From: Armigeres subalbatus
Taxonomy: Eukaryota > Arthropoda > Insecta > Diptera > Culicidae
Assembly: GCF_024139115.2 (NCBI RefSeq)
Contig: NW_026942646.1
Location: 233,912 to 297,911 of the forward strand
Reading direction: 5' to 3'
DNA: 64,000 nt
The position numbers were made by a program, and so were the translations under genes. This document shows, in pieces, positions 46,308 to 57,248 of the stretch. The notes under the pieces are model-generated. The model was not told the origin of the DNA, did no database searches, and was given only the letters and a program-made list of their open reading frames with translations. Each line of letters begins with the position of its first letter. Within the stretch, counting starts at the first letter, position 1.

Positions 46308-46568
46308 TCTATATAATAAAAATGAAATGGTCTGTGTTCGTATCCGCATAACTCGAAAACGGCTGGATAGATTTTCTTCATTCCTTCAGCAAATATGTTC
46401 GTTATCGTTTCCGACGGGTTTATATGATATTTCCTCATGCGAAAATTACGAGAAAGGTTGAGTAAATCGTGAAAAACTGAAACTAAGAATCGTATGCAAA
46501 TTTAGCATGGGCAACTCAGAACGCGCATTTCGCCTACTATGCAGGACAACGTCTGCCTGGTCGACTAG
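46308..46568 (+). mobile_element. Helitron-like non-autonomous element, both ends present
   Basis: 5' TCTATATAATAAAAATGAAA, 3' GGACAACGTCTGCCTGGTCG then ACTAG before T. The end has a weak hairpin about 11 nt before CTAG. Internal words GAAAACGGCTGGATAGATTT and TTTCCGACGGGTTTATATGA are shared with the copy at 29160-29338. No coding capacity. Confidence 0.5.
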
Positions 46569-46589
46569 TTTATTATAAAATAGGCAGAA

Positions 46590-48790
46590 AAAACAATATG
46601 CAAGCTTTCTCCAGGTATTCCTTCGACAATTGTTCCAGATATTCCAATAAGAATTCTATCAGGGATACTTTAGGAATGCCTCCATCAACTTCTTCGGCAA
46701 TGTCTTCAGGAATTCCACCATCAATTCTGCCGGAAATTGATCCAAAAATTCCACCATTATTTACTCCAAGAAATCCTCCAGAATTCCTTCCGAGAATTCA
46801 TTCAAGCTTTCTTTCTGGAATTCATTTAGGCTTCTTCAGGAATTTGTATAGAAATTCCTCCAGAAGCTTCACCGAGAATTTCTCTGGGAGCTCCTCAAGA
46901 AATTATCCGGGAGGTCCTCTGATGATGATGATGGTCCAGCTACATACCCCTAGAATGGTTTCAGCTAGACGAGATTTGTCTATAAAAAGAATTATCCCAA
47001 TTTTTTTTCCTAGAATTTTTCTAGTAGTTTCACTGGCAATTCCTCTGGGGGTTCCTTTGAAAATTCTCCCGGGAGTTTTTTCAGAAATTCCTGCGGAAGT
47101 TCTTTCGACAATTCCTCCGAGAGTTCATCCGGGAATTCGACTGGCAATTCATCCGAGTGTTTATCGAGGAATTCCTCCGGGAGTTCCACCAGAAGCTCTT
47201 CCAGGAAATCATTTAGGCCTTCTTCAGAAATTTAGCTGGAAATTTCTCCCAAAGTTCTTCCGATAGTTTCCCTGGGAGTTCCTCTAGGAATCCTTCTAGG
47301 AGTTCCTCCTGAAATTCCTCCGGGAGTTCTTACGGGAGCTCCTCCGGCAGTTCCTGCGGGAGATCCGCCGGCAGTTTCTGTGAGCATTTCTTCAGAAGTT
47401 TCACCGGCAGTTCCTCCGAGTGTTCCTCTGAGAAGGAACTCCTGGAGTAATCTCCGGAGGAACTCCAGGAGGAATTTTCAGAGAAATCATCAGAGGAATT
47501 TTCGGAGGAACTTCCGGTGGAACTTTTGGCGGAATTTCCTTAAGAACTACAGGAAGAATTTCCGGAGGAAGTCTTAAAGGAACTCTCGTAAGAACTCCTG
47601 GATGAATTCCCAAATGAACTTCCGTAAGAATTCCAGGAGGAACTCCTGGAAGAATTCTCAAAGGACATCCCGGAGGAATTCCCGGAAGAACTCCCATTGA
47701 AATTCTCCGAGGAACTTCTGGAGCATTTTGTAGATAAATTCTCAAGGAAAGCCTGAATAAATTCCCGGAGGTGCTACTGGTGGAACTCCCGAAGGAATTT
47801 TTAGAGGAACAGCCGGTGGAATATCCGGAGTTGAATTTCTAGAGGAACTTGCGACATCCCATTTCCCGTGAAATTCCTGCCAAATATCGAAGGAACACCC
47901 ACAAGCACTTCCGGAAGAATTCTTACAAGGAAGTCCTGAACCAATTCTTGGAGACGTTCATGAAGGAATTTCTGGATAAATATCTAGAGGAATTCCCGGA
48001 AAAATACCAGGAGGAATTAATGCAGAAATTTCCAGATGAAATTCTGAAAGTATTCCCAGATGAATTGCTGAAGAAATTACCGGATGAATTCCCGGAGGTT
48101 AATTCTGAACAAATTCCTGGAGGAACTCTCAAATAAATATTCGAATGAAATTCTGGAGTAAATTCCTAGTGAAGTCCGGAAAGCATTCTAGGACAATTCC
48201 GCGGAAAAATTCCCGAAGAAATTCCTAAAGAAATTTTTAGAGGAATTCTTGAAGGATATTCTGAAGTAATAGCGGAAAGAATTCCAGAATGAAATCCTAG
48301 AGGACTTCGCTATTTAATTTATGAAGGTATTCCCGGAAAAACTCCTGAAAGTTATCCAGGAGGAATTAAAGGAAGAGTTCCTGGAGGAATTCCCGGAGAA
48401 GTTCCTAGAAGAATTTCTTATTAAGAAGGACTTTCTTATAGATTCACAAGTAAAATTATGGAGCAAAATCGGAGGATTTCCGTCATAAATTGCTGAAGAA
48501 ACTTCTAGCGGAATTTCGGGGAAATTCCGTATGTATTCTTGAAGGAACTCTCAAATGTATTCCTGAAGGACATGCCGGAGATTTTTCTGGAAGAATAGCC
48601 GAAGAAAAATCTAGAAGGAAAATTGGAGAAGAAAAGAAATCTTCAAGGAATTTTCTCATGAATTTCCTAAAAAACAAATTTAGTGAGGGGTTTCTAGATA
48701 AGGAAAAATTACAATTACATGAGAAGGATTTTCAGAGGAATTTGTGGATGAGATGTTCCCAGGGGAGCTTCTAGAACGATTTCAAGGAGT
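46590..48790. repeat. Minisatellite of 12/24-bp period with a strand switch
   Basis: 46600-47432 repeats GGAATTCCTCCGGGAGTTCC-type words. From about 47433 to 48790 the complement is repeated (GGAACTCCCGGAGGAATTCC). The change occurs within GTTCCTCTGAGAAGGAACTC. Units vary a lot, so the array is old. Frames of 222, 114 and 95 codons here are artefacts of the period being divisible by three. A piece of RTE-like tail sits inside at 46917. Confidence 0.75.
46917..47010 (-). mobile_element. 3' tail of an RTE-like retroelement inside the minisatellite
   Basis: On the minus strand: GACAAATCTCGTCTAGCTGA, then TAGGGGTATGTAGCTGGACC, then (ATC)n. Same tail as at 15370-15460. Confidence 0.5.
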
Positions 48791-49455
48791 ATTCATGAGC
48801 CCGAAATTTTTCGAGTTGTTTCGAACTTTCATATACATAATATGGGTCCTGGATACCCTAATAAGTTTTTGGGAATCTTTTGAATTTCAACCACCTATTT
48901 CTGAATATGATTGGATCGTACAGTGCACATGTTTATGGGAATTCATTTAAGTACCCGTTCCATCTTTCCACCATGTAGGGGAGAGGGGTGGTGCGATGGC
49001 CCCAACCTGCCCCCCTCTGGCTACGCCCTTGTATCATTCTCATCATCTTGGAATCTTGTATGCAAGAAAATTCAGTTTACATGGTGCGCATACGATCAAT
49101 AACCCAACTATCCCAAAATAAAAGATGTTTTCAGGTGATATAATAATAATGATATTTTAGGGGAACAATCAGATACTTTTCATGTGAAACTGAGGCCAGT
49201 CTGATCTTTGGTATAGCAAATCGGTTTCTGCGGTGCGCAAACTGTTGGCATGTGGGCGCACGCAGTGCGAGTCTCAATATGAGTGGGGCATTTAAGAGAC
49301 TGTGAAATATACGAAAACAGATGATTTTTTTTTGCATTTGGACAAAGCTTCTTAGTTGTTGACTTTTGCTAGTCTCTCTTCCGGCATACTCCTTATATGT
49401 AATCTGCCGTATTTTGTCAGCCTGCCGATGTTTGCATTTTTGTACACTTGATACT
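48791..49455. other. Spacer, with a fragment of the GGCGTAGCC MITE
   Basis: About 48975-49032 (GGGGAGAGGGGTGGTGCGAT, later CCCCCCTCTGGCTACGCCC) resembles the end of the MITE at 41660. No gene seen. Confidence 0.35.
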
Positions 49456-52400
49456 TCCGAGCCTCTTGAAAGGAGGCTTCCGAGCCCCTTGGAAGGAGGC
49501 TTCCGAGCCTCTTGAAAGGAGGCTTCCGAGCCTCTTGGAAGGAGGCTTCCGAGCCTCTTGGAAGGAGGCTTCCGAGCCTCTTGGAAGGAGGCTTCCGAGC
49601 CTCTTGGAAGGAGGCTTCCGAGCCTCTTGGAAGGAGGCTTCCGAGCCTCATGAAAAGAGGCTTCCGAGCCTCTTGGAAGGAGGCTTCCAGAGCCTCTTGG
49701 AAGGAGGCTTCCGAGCCTCTTGGAAGGAGGCTTCCGAGCCTCTTGGAAGGAGTCTTCCGAGCCTCTTGGAAGGAGGCTTCCGAGCCTCTTGGAAGGAGGC
49801 TTCCGAGCCTCTTGGAAGGAGGCTTCCGAGCCTCTTGGAAGGAGGCTTCCGAGCCTCTTGGAAGGAGGCTTCTGAGCCTCTTGGAAGGAGGCTTCTGAGC
49901 CTCTTGGAAGGAGGTTTCCAGGCCTCTTGGAAGGAGGCTTCCAGGCCTCTTGGAAGGAGGCTTCCGGAGCTCTTGGAAGGAGGCTTCTGAGCCTCTTGGA
50001 AGGAGGCTCTGAGCCTCTTGGAAGGAGGCTTCCGAGCCTCTTGGAAGAAGGCTTCCTGAGCCTCTTGGAAGGAGGCTTCTGAGCCTCTTGGAAGGAGGCC
50101 TGAGCCTCTTGGAAGGAGGCTTCCTGAGCCTCTTGGAAGGAGGCTTCCGAGCCTCTTGGAAGGAGGCTTCTGAGCCTCTTGGAAGGAGGCTTCCTGAGCC
50201 TCTTGGAAGGAGGCTTCCGAGCCTCTTGGAAGGAGGCTTCTGAGCCTCTTGGAAGGAGGCTTCCGAGCCTCTTGGAAGGAGGCCTGAGCCTCTTGGAAGG
50301 AGGCTTCTGAGCCTCTTGGAAGGAGGCTTCTGAGCCTCTTGGAAGGAGGCTTCCGGGCCTCTTGGAAGGAGGCTTCTGAGCCTCTTGAAGGAGGCTGAGC
50401 CTCTTGGAAGGAGGCTTCCGGGCCTCTTGGAAGGAGGCTTCCGAGCCTCTTGGAAGGAGGCTTCCAGGAGCCTCTTGGAAGGAGGCTTCCTGAGCCTCTT
50501 GGAAGGAGGCCTGAGCCTCTTGGAAGGAGGCTTCTGAGCCTCTTGGAGGAGGCTTCCGAGGCCTCTTGGAAGGAGGCTTCCGAGCCTCTTGGAAGGAGGC
50601 TTCCGAGCCTCTTGGAAGGAGGCTTCTGAGCCTCTTGGAAGGAGGCTTCCGGGCCTCTTGGAAGGAGGCTTCTGAGCCTCTTGGAAGGAGGCTTCTGAGC
50701 CTTGGAAGGAGGCCTGAGCCTCTTGGAAGGAGGCTTCCAGGCCTCTTGGAAGGAGGCTTCCGAGCCTCTTGGAAGGAGGCTTCCTGAGCCTCTTGGAAGG
50801 AGGCTTCCAGGCCTCTTGGAAGGAGGCTTCTGAGCCTCTTGGAAGGAGGCTTCCAGGCCTCTTGGAAGGAGGCTTCTGAGCCTCTTGGAAGGAGGCTTCC
50901 TGAGCCTCTTGGAAGGAGGCTTCCGAGCCTCTTGGAAGGAGGCTTCCGAGCCTCTTGGAAGGAGGCTTCCGAGCCTCTTGGAAGGAGGCTTCCAGGCCTC
51001 TTGGAAGGAGGCTTCGAGGCCTCTTGGAAGGAGGCTTCCAGGCCTCTTGGAAGGAGGCTTCCTGAGCCTCTTGGAAGGAGGCTTCCAGGCCTCTTGGAAG
51101 GAGGCTTCTGAGCCTCTTGGAAGGAGGCTTCCGAGCCTCTTGAAGGAGGCTTCCGAGCCTCTTGGAGGAGGCTTCCGAGCCTCTTGGAAGGAGGCTTCTG
51201 AGCCTCTTGGAAGGAGGCCTCGAGGCCTCTTGGAAGGAGGCCTCTGAGCCTCTTGAAAGGAGGCTTCCTGAGCCTCTTGGAGGAGGCTTCTGAGCCTCTT
51301 GGAAGGAGGCTTCTGAGCCTCTTGGAAGGAGGCTTCCGAGCCTCTTGGAAGGAGGCTTCCTGAGCCTCTTAGAAGGAGGCTTCCGAGCCTCTTGGAAGGA
51401 GGCTTCCGAGCCTCTTGGAAGGAGGCTTCCTGAGCCTCTTGGAAGGAGGCTCTGAGCCCTCTTGGAGGAGGCTTTGAGCCCTCTTGGAAGGAGGCTTTGA
51501 GCCTCTTGGAGGAGGCTCTGAGCCTCTTGGAGGAGGCTTCCGGGCCTCTTGGAAGGAGGCTTCTGAGCCTCTTGGAAGGAGGCTTCCGAGCCTCTTGGAA
51601 GGAGGCTTCTGAGCCTCTTGGAAGGAGGCCTGAGCCTCTTGGAAGGAGGTTTCTGAGCCTCTTGGAAGGAGGATTCTGAGCCTCTTGGAAGGAGGCTTCC
51701 GGGCCTCTTGTAAGGAGGCTTCCGAGCCTCTTGAAAGGATGCTTCTGAGCCTCTTGGAAGGAGGCTTCCTGAGCCTCTTGGAAGGAGGCTTCCAGGCCTC
51801 TTGGAAGGAGGCTTGAGCCTCTTGGAAGGAGGCTTCCAGAGCCTCTTGGAAGGAGGCCTGAGCCTCTTGGAAGGAGGCTTCCTGAGCCTCTTGGAAGGAG
51901 GCTTCCGAGCCTCTTGGAGGAGGCTTCTGAGCCTCTTGGAAGGAGGCTTCCGAGCCTCTTGGAAGGAGGCTTCGAGCCTCTTGGAGGAGGCTCTGAGCCT
52001 CTTGGAAGGAGGCTTCCTGAGCCTCTTGGAAGGAGGCTTCCAGGCCTCTTGGAGGAGGCTTCTGAGCCTCTTGGAAGGAGGCTTCTGAGCCTCTTGGAAA
52101 GAGGCTTCTGAGCCTCTTGGAAGGAGGCTTCCGAGCCTCTTGGAAGGAGGCTTCCGAGCCTCTTGGAAGGAGGCTTCCGGGCCTCTTGGAAGGAGGCTTC
52201 CGAGCCTCTTGGAAGGAGGCTTCCGAGCCTCTTGAAAGGAGGCTTCCGAGCCTCTTGAAAGGAGGCTTCCGAGCCTCTTGAAAGGAGGCTTCCGAGCCTC
52301 TTGAAAGGAGGCTTCCAAGCCTCTTGAAAGGAGGCTTCCGAGCCTCTTGAAAGGAGGCTTCCGAGCCTCTTGAAAGGAGGCTTCCGAGCCTCTTTTAAAA

Positions 52401-52790
52401 AGGAGGCTTTCGAGCCTCTTTTAAAAAGGAGGCTTTCGAGCCTCTTTTAAAAAGGAGGCTTCTGAGCCTCTTGAAGGAGGCTTCCGAGCCTCTTGAAAGG
52501 AGGCTTCCTGAGCCTCTTGAAAGGAGGCTTCCTGAGCCTCTTGAAAGGAGGCTTCCGAGCCTCTTGAAAGGAGGCTTCCGAGCCTCTTGAAAGGAGGCTT
52601 CCGAGCCTCTTGAAAGGAGGCTTCCGAGCCTCTTGAAAGGAGGCTTCCGAGCCTCTTGAAAGGAGGCTTCCGAGCCTCTTGAAAGGAGGCTTCCGATCAT
52701 TTTTAAATAAGGCTTCCAAACCTCTAGAAAGGAGTCCTTTGAATCTCTTGAAAGGTGTCCTCCGAGCTGCTTGAATGGAGGCTTTCGAGA
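49456..52790 (-). repeat. Expanded 23-bp minisatellite, about 145 units
   Basis: On the minus strand the unit is GGCTCGGAAGCCTCCTTCCA+AGA, 23 bp, with 20-24 bp variants. The core uses CCTTCCAAGAGG; both edges (49456-49520, 52230-52690) use CCTTTCAAGAGG, the form found in the hAT copies at 32460 and 62437. The core form was therefore amplified secondarily. The 988-codon minus frame (49352-52318) arises because the unit has no stop in any frame on that strand; three units make 23 codons. It has no start context, no domain, and ends outside the repeat by chance. Confidence 0.95.
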
Positions 52791-53203
52791 AACGTAAGAG
52801 GATGCTTCCAATCTTGCAACAAACCAACTGAGCTTTCCGAACTAAAAAAAACCTTCATGACTCTCAAATGGAGGTTTCCGAATCTGTACAGAGATGATTT
52901 AAGTTAAGAAGCATATTCTTAACATATTATTTAACATTCTGTTTCGAACAGGTAGATTGCATAGAGGTTTTTTTTTTTAAATGTGTTGTTCACTCGACGT
53001 TTTGTCTTTTTGATCTTTTGTCCCACAGCATTTCATCCACTGTGCTGGTTGTGGAGGGCAACAGGCCATGATTTACTGATCGCTATGCTTATAATGTACA
53101 AAACAAAGTCTCGAATAAAAAAATTCAAAATTATCAAAAATTTATGAATTAGCTTTGATTTCCTGTACCCCCAGGGGTACATGTACCCCAGGTTGAGAAC
53201 CGC
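52791..53203 (-). mobile_element. Right half of a hAT-like element that carries the minisatellite
   Basis: The end at 53203 is the complement of CAGCGGTTCTCAACCTGGGG, followed inward by the complement of GTACATGTACCCCTGGGGGT. The next about 350 bp are colinear with 62520-62720 (TTTTGATAAT, TATTTCAAAAC/TTCGAGACTTTG, TTTTGTACAT, TGCCCTCC). So the array above belongs to this hAT copy in minus orientation. The opposite end is missing near 49456. Confidence 0.8.
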
Positions 53204-54136
53204 TGCATAAAGCATAAACAGAAGCTATCGTAGTGTATAATTACTAAAAAAAATCATACTACCTCTACTAAAGGTACAGTTACTCTATTGCTTCAAAATA
53301 AAAGGTATAAAGATTTATTTGATTTTACGTAATATTAAGTTTTCAAGTTCTTACATCGTGCTATGGATTTTTGATTAACTAACATGGCCTTTTTTCATAA
53401 AAAAAAAAACTTAAAGCGGCATAGCTTGAAAATCTCACCAACGTTTTTTTTTTTTTTGAAAAAATTGTCCGGAAGCGCAGAATAATAGCAGGAACTTTTG
53501 ATTGAATGGTATATTTTGTTTCATAATAACGGTAAACTTTATTTATTTTTATTGTTGCTACATATCAAATTCAAGAGAAAGGTGTACTAATTCAAGTTTT
53601 AATAAATATTTCAAGTGTATCATCTTATCGTTGCCACCCTGCAAAAAGATCGTTTTTGGAGTGAAATGATAGCCTTTCGGTACAACTTTGTTGTACTAAA
53701 AAGGCAAAAAAGAATAAAGCACCGATGATGTCGGATCCTTCTGCTAACATGCTTTTTTATCACTACTAAAAAAAGGCCGAAAAAAGAAACGAACCAATTT
53801 AATTTTCACTCCTTCATTGTTGATTTAATGAATATAAGAGCTGTGAGATGAAGTGTCGGAACAGTAACCTTAAGTGATCAATTTGCTCTCGGAATGCCCA
53901 TAAAATCACCGACAATAAGCGTTGGAAGCGAATTGTCAGTTTTCATTGACCCCGAGTGCGCATATCAAATTACTGATACCTTCGCTGATTTCTCTCCAAA
54001 TCTCAATCCACGTTGGTCCACGAACAAAAAAAAATCACGTCGACATCGGAAATTGAAAAGTTCACGATGTTTGGAGAAAAGCCTCTCTTCTTCGAACCAT
54101 TATCAATGTTCCGTTTGTGAGCTGATTTGTTTGCAG
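53204..54136. other. AT-rich spacer (possible intron)
   Basis: No repeat or gene recognised. Just before the exon-like segment there is a pyrimidine-leaning run. Confidence 0.35.
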
Positions 54137-54221
54137 ACCCAATCGCAACAATCGTCGTACGCAATGGACGGCAACTGTATGGAGAAGACCTCATTTCTCA
54201 AAACGATGTTTCCGTTTCGCG
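54137..54221 (+). CDS. Candidate single coding exon with start codon
   Basis: A good 3' splice site (CTGATTTGTTTGCAG, ending 54136) and a strong 5' splice site (CGCG/GTAAGTCAC at 54221/54222) bound 85 bp. An ATG at 54164 in the context TACGCAATGG opens MDGNCMEKTSFLKTMFPFR, and the frame leaves the exon in phase 1. An 85-bp first coding exon of this form is normal in insect genes with long introns. I do not recognise the peptide. No second exon was found in the window, so the gene may be spread over tens of kilobases. Chance co-occurrence of sites cannot be excluded. Confidence 0.35.
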
Positions 54222-54766
54222 GTAAGTCACATCTACACAGCACTGGTTCGGCACTTATCTACTTATCTCATCTATTCCGCCCATTAGCATCATTTTTTCC
54301 GTCCCATGATTAGTGATCGCGAATCATTCGTGCAGAGAGACAGGTGAAAATTGCGAATCGTGTTCCATTCGATAATGCCAGACCATCTTTTTTTCTCGGC
54401 GATGGCAAAGAATAGAAGAATGTTCAACGAATTTGGGGGCTTTTCATTTTTTTTACGAAGACTTGCATCTGCAAAAGTAGGTAAGCATTGAAATTGAAAT
54501 TGAATTTGATATGGTGAAGTATATAGCAGTGGAAATATATTTTTCTTTCGGATGAAGCTAAACGTTGAAAAAAAAACGAAAAGATGGATAGACATGCTGC
54601 TTCTGCAGCTTTCATTAGAAGGAAATACCCGAAATGCCACACTAGACGACGACCCAGCATGCAATGAAAGAGATAAAATAAGTTTATCAAAATATATCCT
54701 GGTAGCTGGTAAAGTGATTGCCCAGAATGGAAACTATTCAAGTCATCCCTTTCAATTTGAGTATAT
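54222..54766. other. AT-rich spacer (possible intron)
   Basis: Overlapping minus frames of 105 and 124 codons have no domain and are Ser/Phe-rich. Confidence 0.3.
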
Positions 54767-54888
54767 CTAGACCAACATTTGAAAAGGATGTAACAGCTAA
54801 AAATTATTCTATGCCACAGCTAAGCATGTCGATGAGGAATAGCATAGAATAACGTTTGGCTGTTGCGCCTTTTCAAATGTTGGTCTAG
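54767..54888. mobile_element. 122-bp TA-flanked MITE
   Basis: CTAGACCAACATTTGAAAAG at the left and its complement at the right. Pairing continues through AACAGC and ATTCTATGC. TA inside the CTAG ends suits a TA duplication. Confidence 0.8.
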
Positions 54889-56229
54889 GTATTTGCCAAA
54901 ACGATCCGAAAAAAAGACAAACAGAATATCGCAAAATCACAACTTATTGATCTGGATGTGCTTAACGATTATGGTAGGTTTCGCATTAATTTGTATATCT
55001 AGATTTTTTTAAAGATGCCTTGTCGATTTTGACCTTGATTTTTAGAACAGCGATTGTGCTCTTCATTCAAACTATTTCGATCACCTTGGAGGGTCATAGG
55101 GAAAAGGGGGAAGGGTACTGGAAAGGTTTTGTTCGGAAAACGTACAATAACTATCAACCCCCTGGGCAGATTTCAACCAAATGTTGTATACATATGCACT
55201 ATGCGGAGACAATTATATGGGATGATAAGGCCGATACAAATATTAAATTTATTTTATGTCCAACAGCTCTTGGAAAACACGAGGGGGGCGGATAAAAAAA
55301 ATAACAAGGAAACGAAATAAAAGTCCAAAATGGGAATAATTGCATAAAAAAAGAATTTTAATGGAAAATGATAGCAAAGAATGTTTAGAGAAAGCAAAGA
55401 ATTTGAATATTTGTAATATATTTATGCAGTAATGAACTTAGCAGAAACTTTAAACAATTTAGAAAAATACTGGAACTTATTTCCGCAGAAATTTTAGTTT
55501 TTCTTTTTAAAAAAGTTTTGCTGATGGACTCTAAAGTGTTGAATCCATAACACCAACATTTTTGAAGTACGGCTAAAATTATAAGCTTTTGTTTAAGTTA
55601 AGTATGAAGCTCAAATTGGTTGTACTGGGGCAATGGTCAGCTGTACTTTTGAAATCAGAGATGTGTTGTCTGCACATGGATGTTTTATGAAGGTTCGGAA
55701 TTGAAGACTTCCCGGACTATTCGGAATAGATAGGTGAAGTTTGAAGTAGAATCGGTGAAGCACGTCATATCAGCTTGTCATGTCATGCTCACGCTCCTAA
55801 AATTATTGAAATTCCATGCTACTTGTTAGCGGCATAGATACGGCCTCGGATAAACCCGTAGAGAGAATGCAATGGACGTTGAACTTACTCATGCAAGAAA
55901 TATGCGTGGATCAGCTGCGGGGGTTTCTGTATAGTCGTAAGGAGGCCATTTCGGCTCATGCACGGCAATTGCTGCCTGGGCGCTTCCCAATCCTTACACG
56001 ATCTGAGATATCTTATCAGGTGTCTAGTTGCAGATTTTGGTATATCTTACTCCACGGTATGATACACTGAAAACAACCTTGCTTTTTGAGAGATACAACT
56101 CCACTTGTTTTATGAAAAAATAAAAAAAATCCAAACAAGTTCTTAAAATAAATCTCTATTACTTAGCTAATCAAAGTTACACAATTCATAGGCTAAATGA
56201 CACTAGAATTGTTTTTTTTCATCAGCACC
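54889..56229. other. Spacer with short dispersed words
   Basis: TGCTCTTCATTCAAACTATT at 55057 recurs at 61641. The 84-codon frame at 55816-56070 and the 91-codon frame at 55020-55295 are unrecognised. No gene assigned. Confidence 0.35.
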
Positions 56230-56641
56230 TATGTACATGTGGTATTCATCAAGTGGGATCCAATTCACACACCCACTCTTGTGTTCTGAGCACCTGTTAG
56301 GGTACATGGGGACAACGTTAAGGATCTCCATCCTTGGCTTGAGCCCAAGTCTAATTCCCATTGACTTTGTTTATTTCTCTGTTAGGGTTTTACCGCCAGG
56401 CGATTCTGGGTCTGCCTCTGCTGCGATGTCCTGCCGGATTCCAGCGCTGGCTTGCCGATTTCGTCTCTGCTCTAACGTTGTCTGTGCCCAGCCTACGCCC
56501 ATTCACACTGAGGAGTTGCCATTGATATTGGATCGTCGATTTCGGGATCCAGTTGCGAACCCACCAGGCCCGAGCTGTGAAACATAGACATCGGGTGATG
56601 ACTACTTGCAAATCTATGTGATCTCTGCCAATACGCACCAA
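56230..56641 (-). pseudogene. C-terminal end of a non-LTR retroelement RT
   Basis: The minus frame 56641-56390 ends with RWNPAGHRSRGRPRIAWR, and stop-interrupted continuation gives a VNGN-TWAQAK-like block and RTQEWVCELDPT. WNPxGxRxRGRPRxxWRR ... W is a common C-terminal signature of non-LTR ORF2 proteins. Frames are broken and nothing of the RT core remains. Confidence 0.6.
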
Positions 56642-56991
56642 GTCTCACTGGTGTATAACATCACAGATTTCATGTTAGAGTTGAGTATTCGAGGTTTGGT
56701 GCATTGCCTGGAAAGATAGGATCTCCATGTTCTATGTGGATCTTGGTCCGCCGTCCGACGTTGGCTGGCTTTGGTTTCGACCTTCTCCACTGTTTACCCG
56801 GCTACCGTGGATTTGGAGTTTGTTGAGTGAGAACATACGACCAGGTCATTCAGTTTACTCTACTTGGTAGAGCGCTGTGGCATTGTAGAGCAGTACCATC
56901 ATCTCGTTCGATTACTCTATGGAGGTAGACTGCTAGAGAGGTCCATACATGCACCGTTGTTTTGCTCTTGTACTCACTCACGATTCCGTGG
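56642..56991. other. Spacer, no gene recognised
   Basis: Moderately GC-rich; nothing recognised. Confidence 0.3.
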
Positions 56992-57248
56992 TCAATCAGT
57001 ACCAAATGGAGGGACTCTTGAAATTAAATGACCTGCTCCAGCATGATGCAAAGCGTGACAGAATAGTTCTCACATGGTCGACCGAAGCGAAATCCTACCT
57101 ACTGCCGTCGGAGAATTGTCAACCTTCCCTATATCTGAATTAGGAGAGGTTGTCAAAACTTGAAGAAGTTGTTGTAAGTTGTCGAGCCAACGTTCCAGCT
57201 GATCAGCTGGATCGATGAGTCATCAATCAGTACCAAATGGAGGGACTC
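56992..57248 (+). repeat. 231-bp tandem duplication, copy 1 and start of copy 2
   Basis: TCAATCAGTACCAAATGGAG occurs at 56992 and 57223. Copy 1 is 56992-57222. Copy 2 starts at 57223, is broken after 57248 by an LTR-type insertion, and resumes at 59571 (to 59778). The copies differ at a few bases (CTCCAGC/CTACAGC, TGGTCGACC/TGATCGTCC). Confidence 0.9.

Noticed and set aside
46598..47266. 222-codon Pro/Ile/Ser-rich protein
   Set aside because: Low-complexity translation of the 12/24-bp minisatellite.
49352..52318. 988-codon open frame on the minus strand as a gene
   Set aside because: It is a direct product of a 23-bp tandem repeat without stop codons; no domain or codon bias; frames on the other strand are also open.
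49456..52790. CRISPR array
   Set aside because: Units are contiguous 23-mers with no unique spacers, in a eukaryotic genome with no cas genes.
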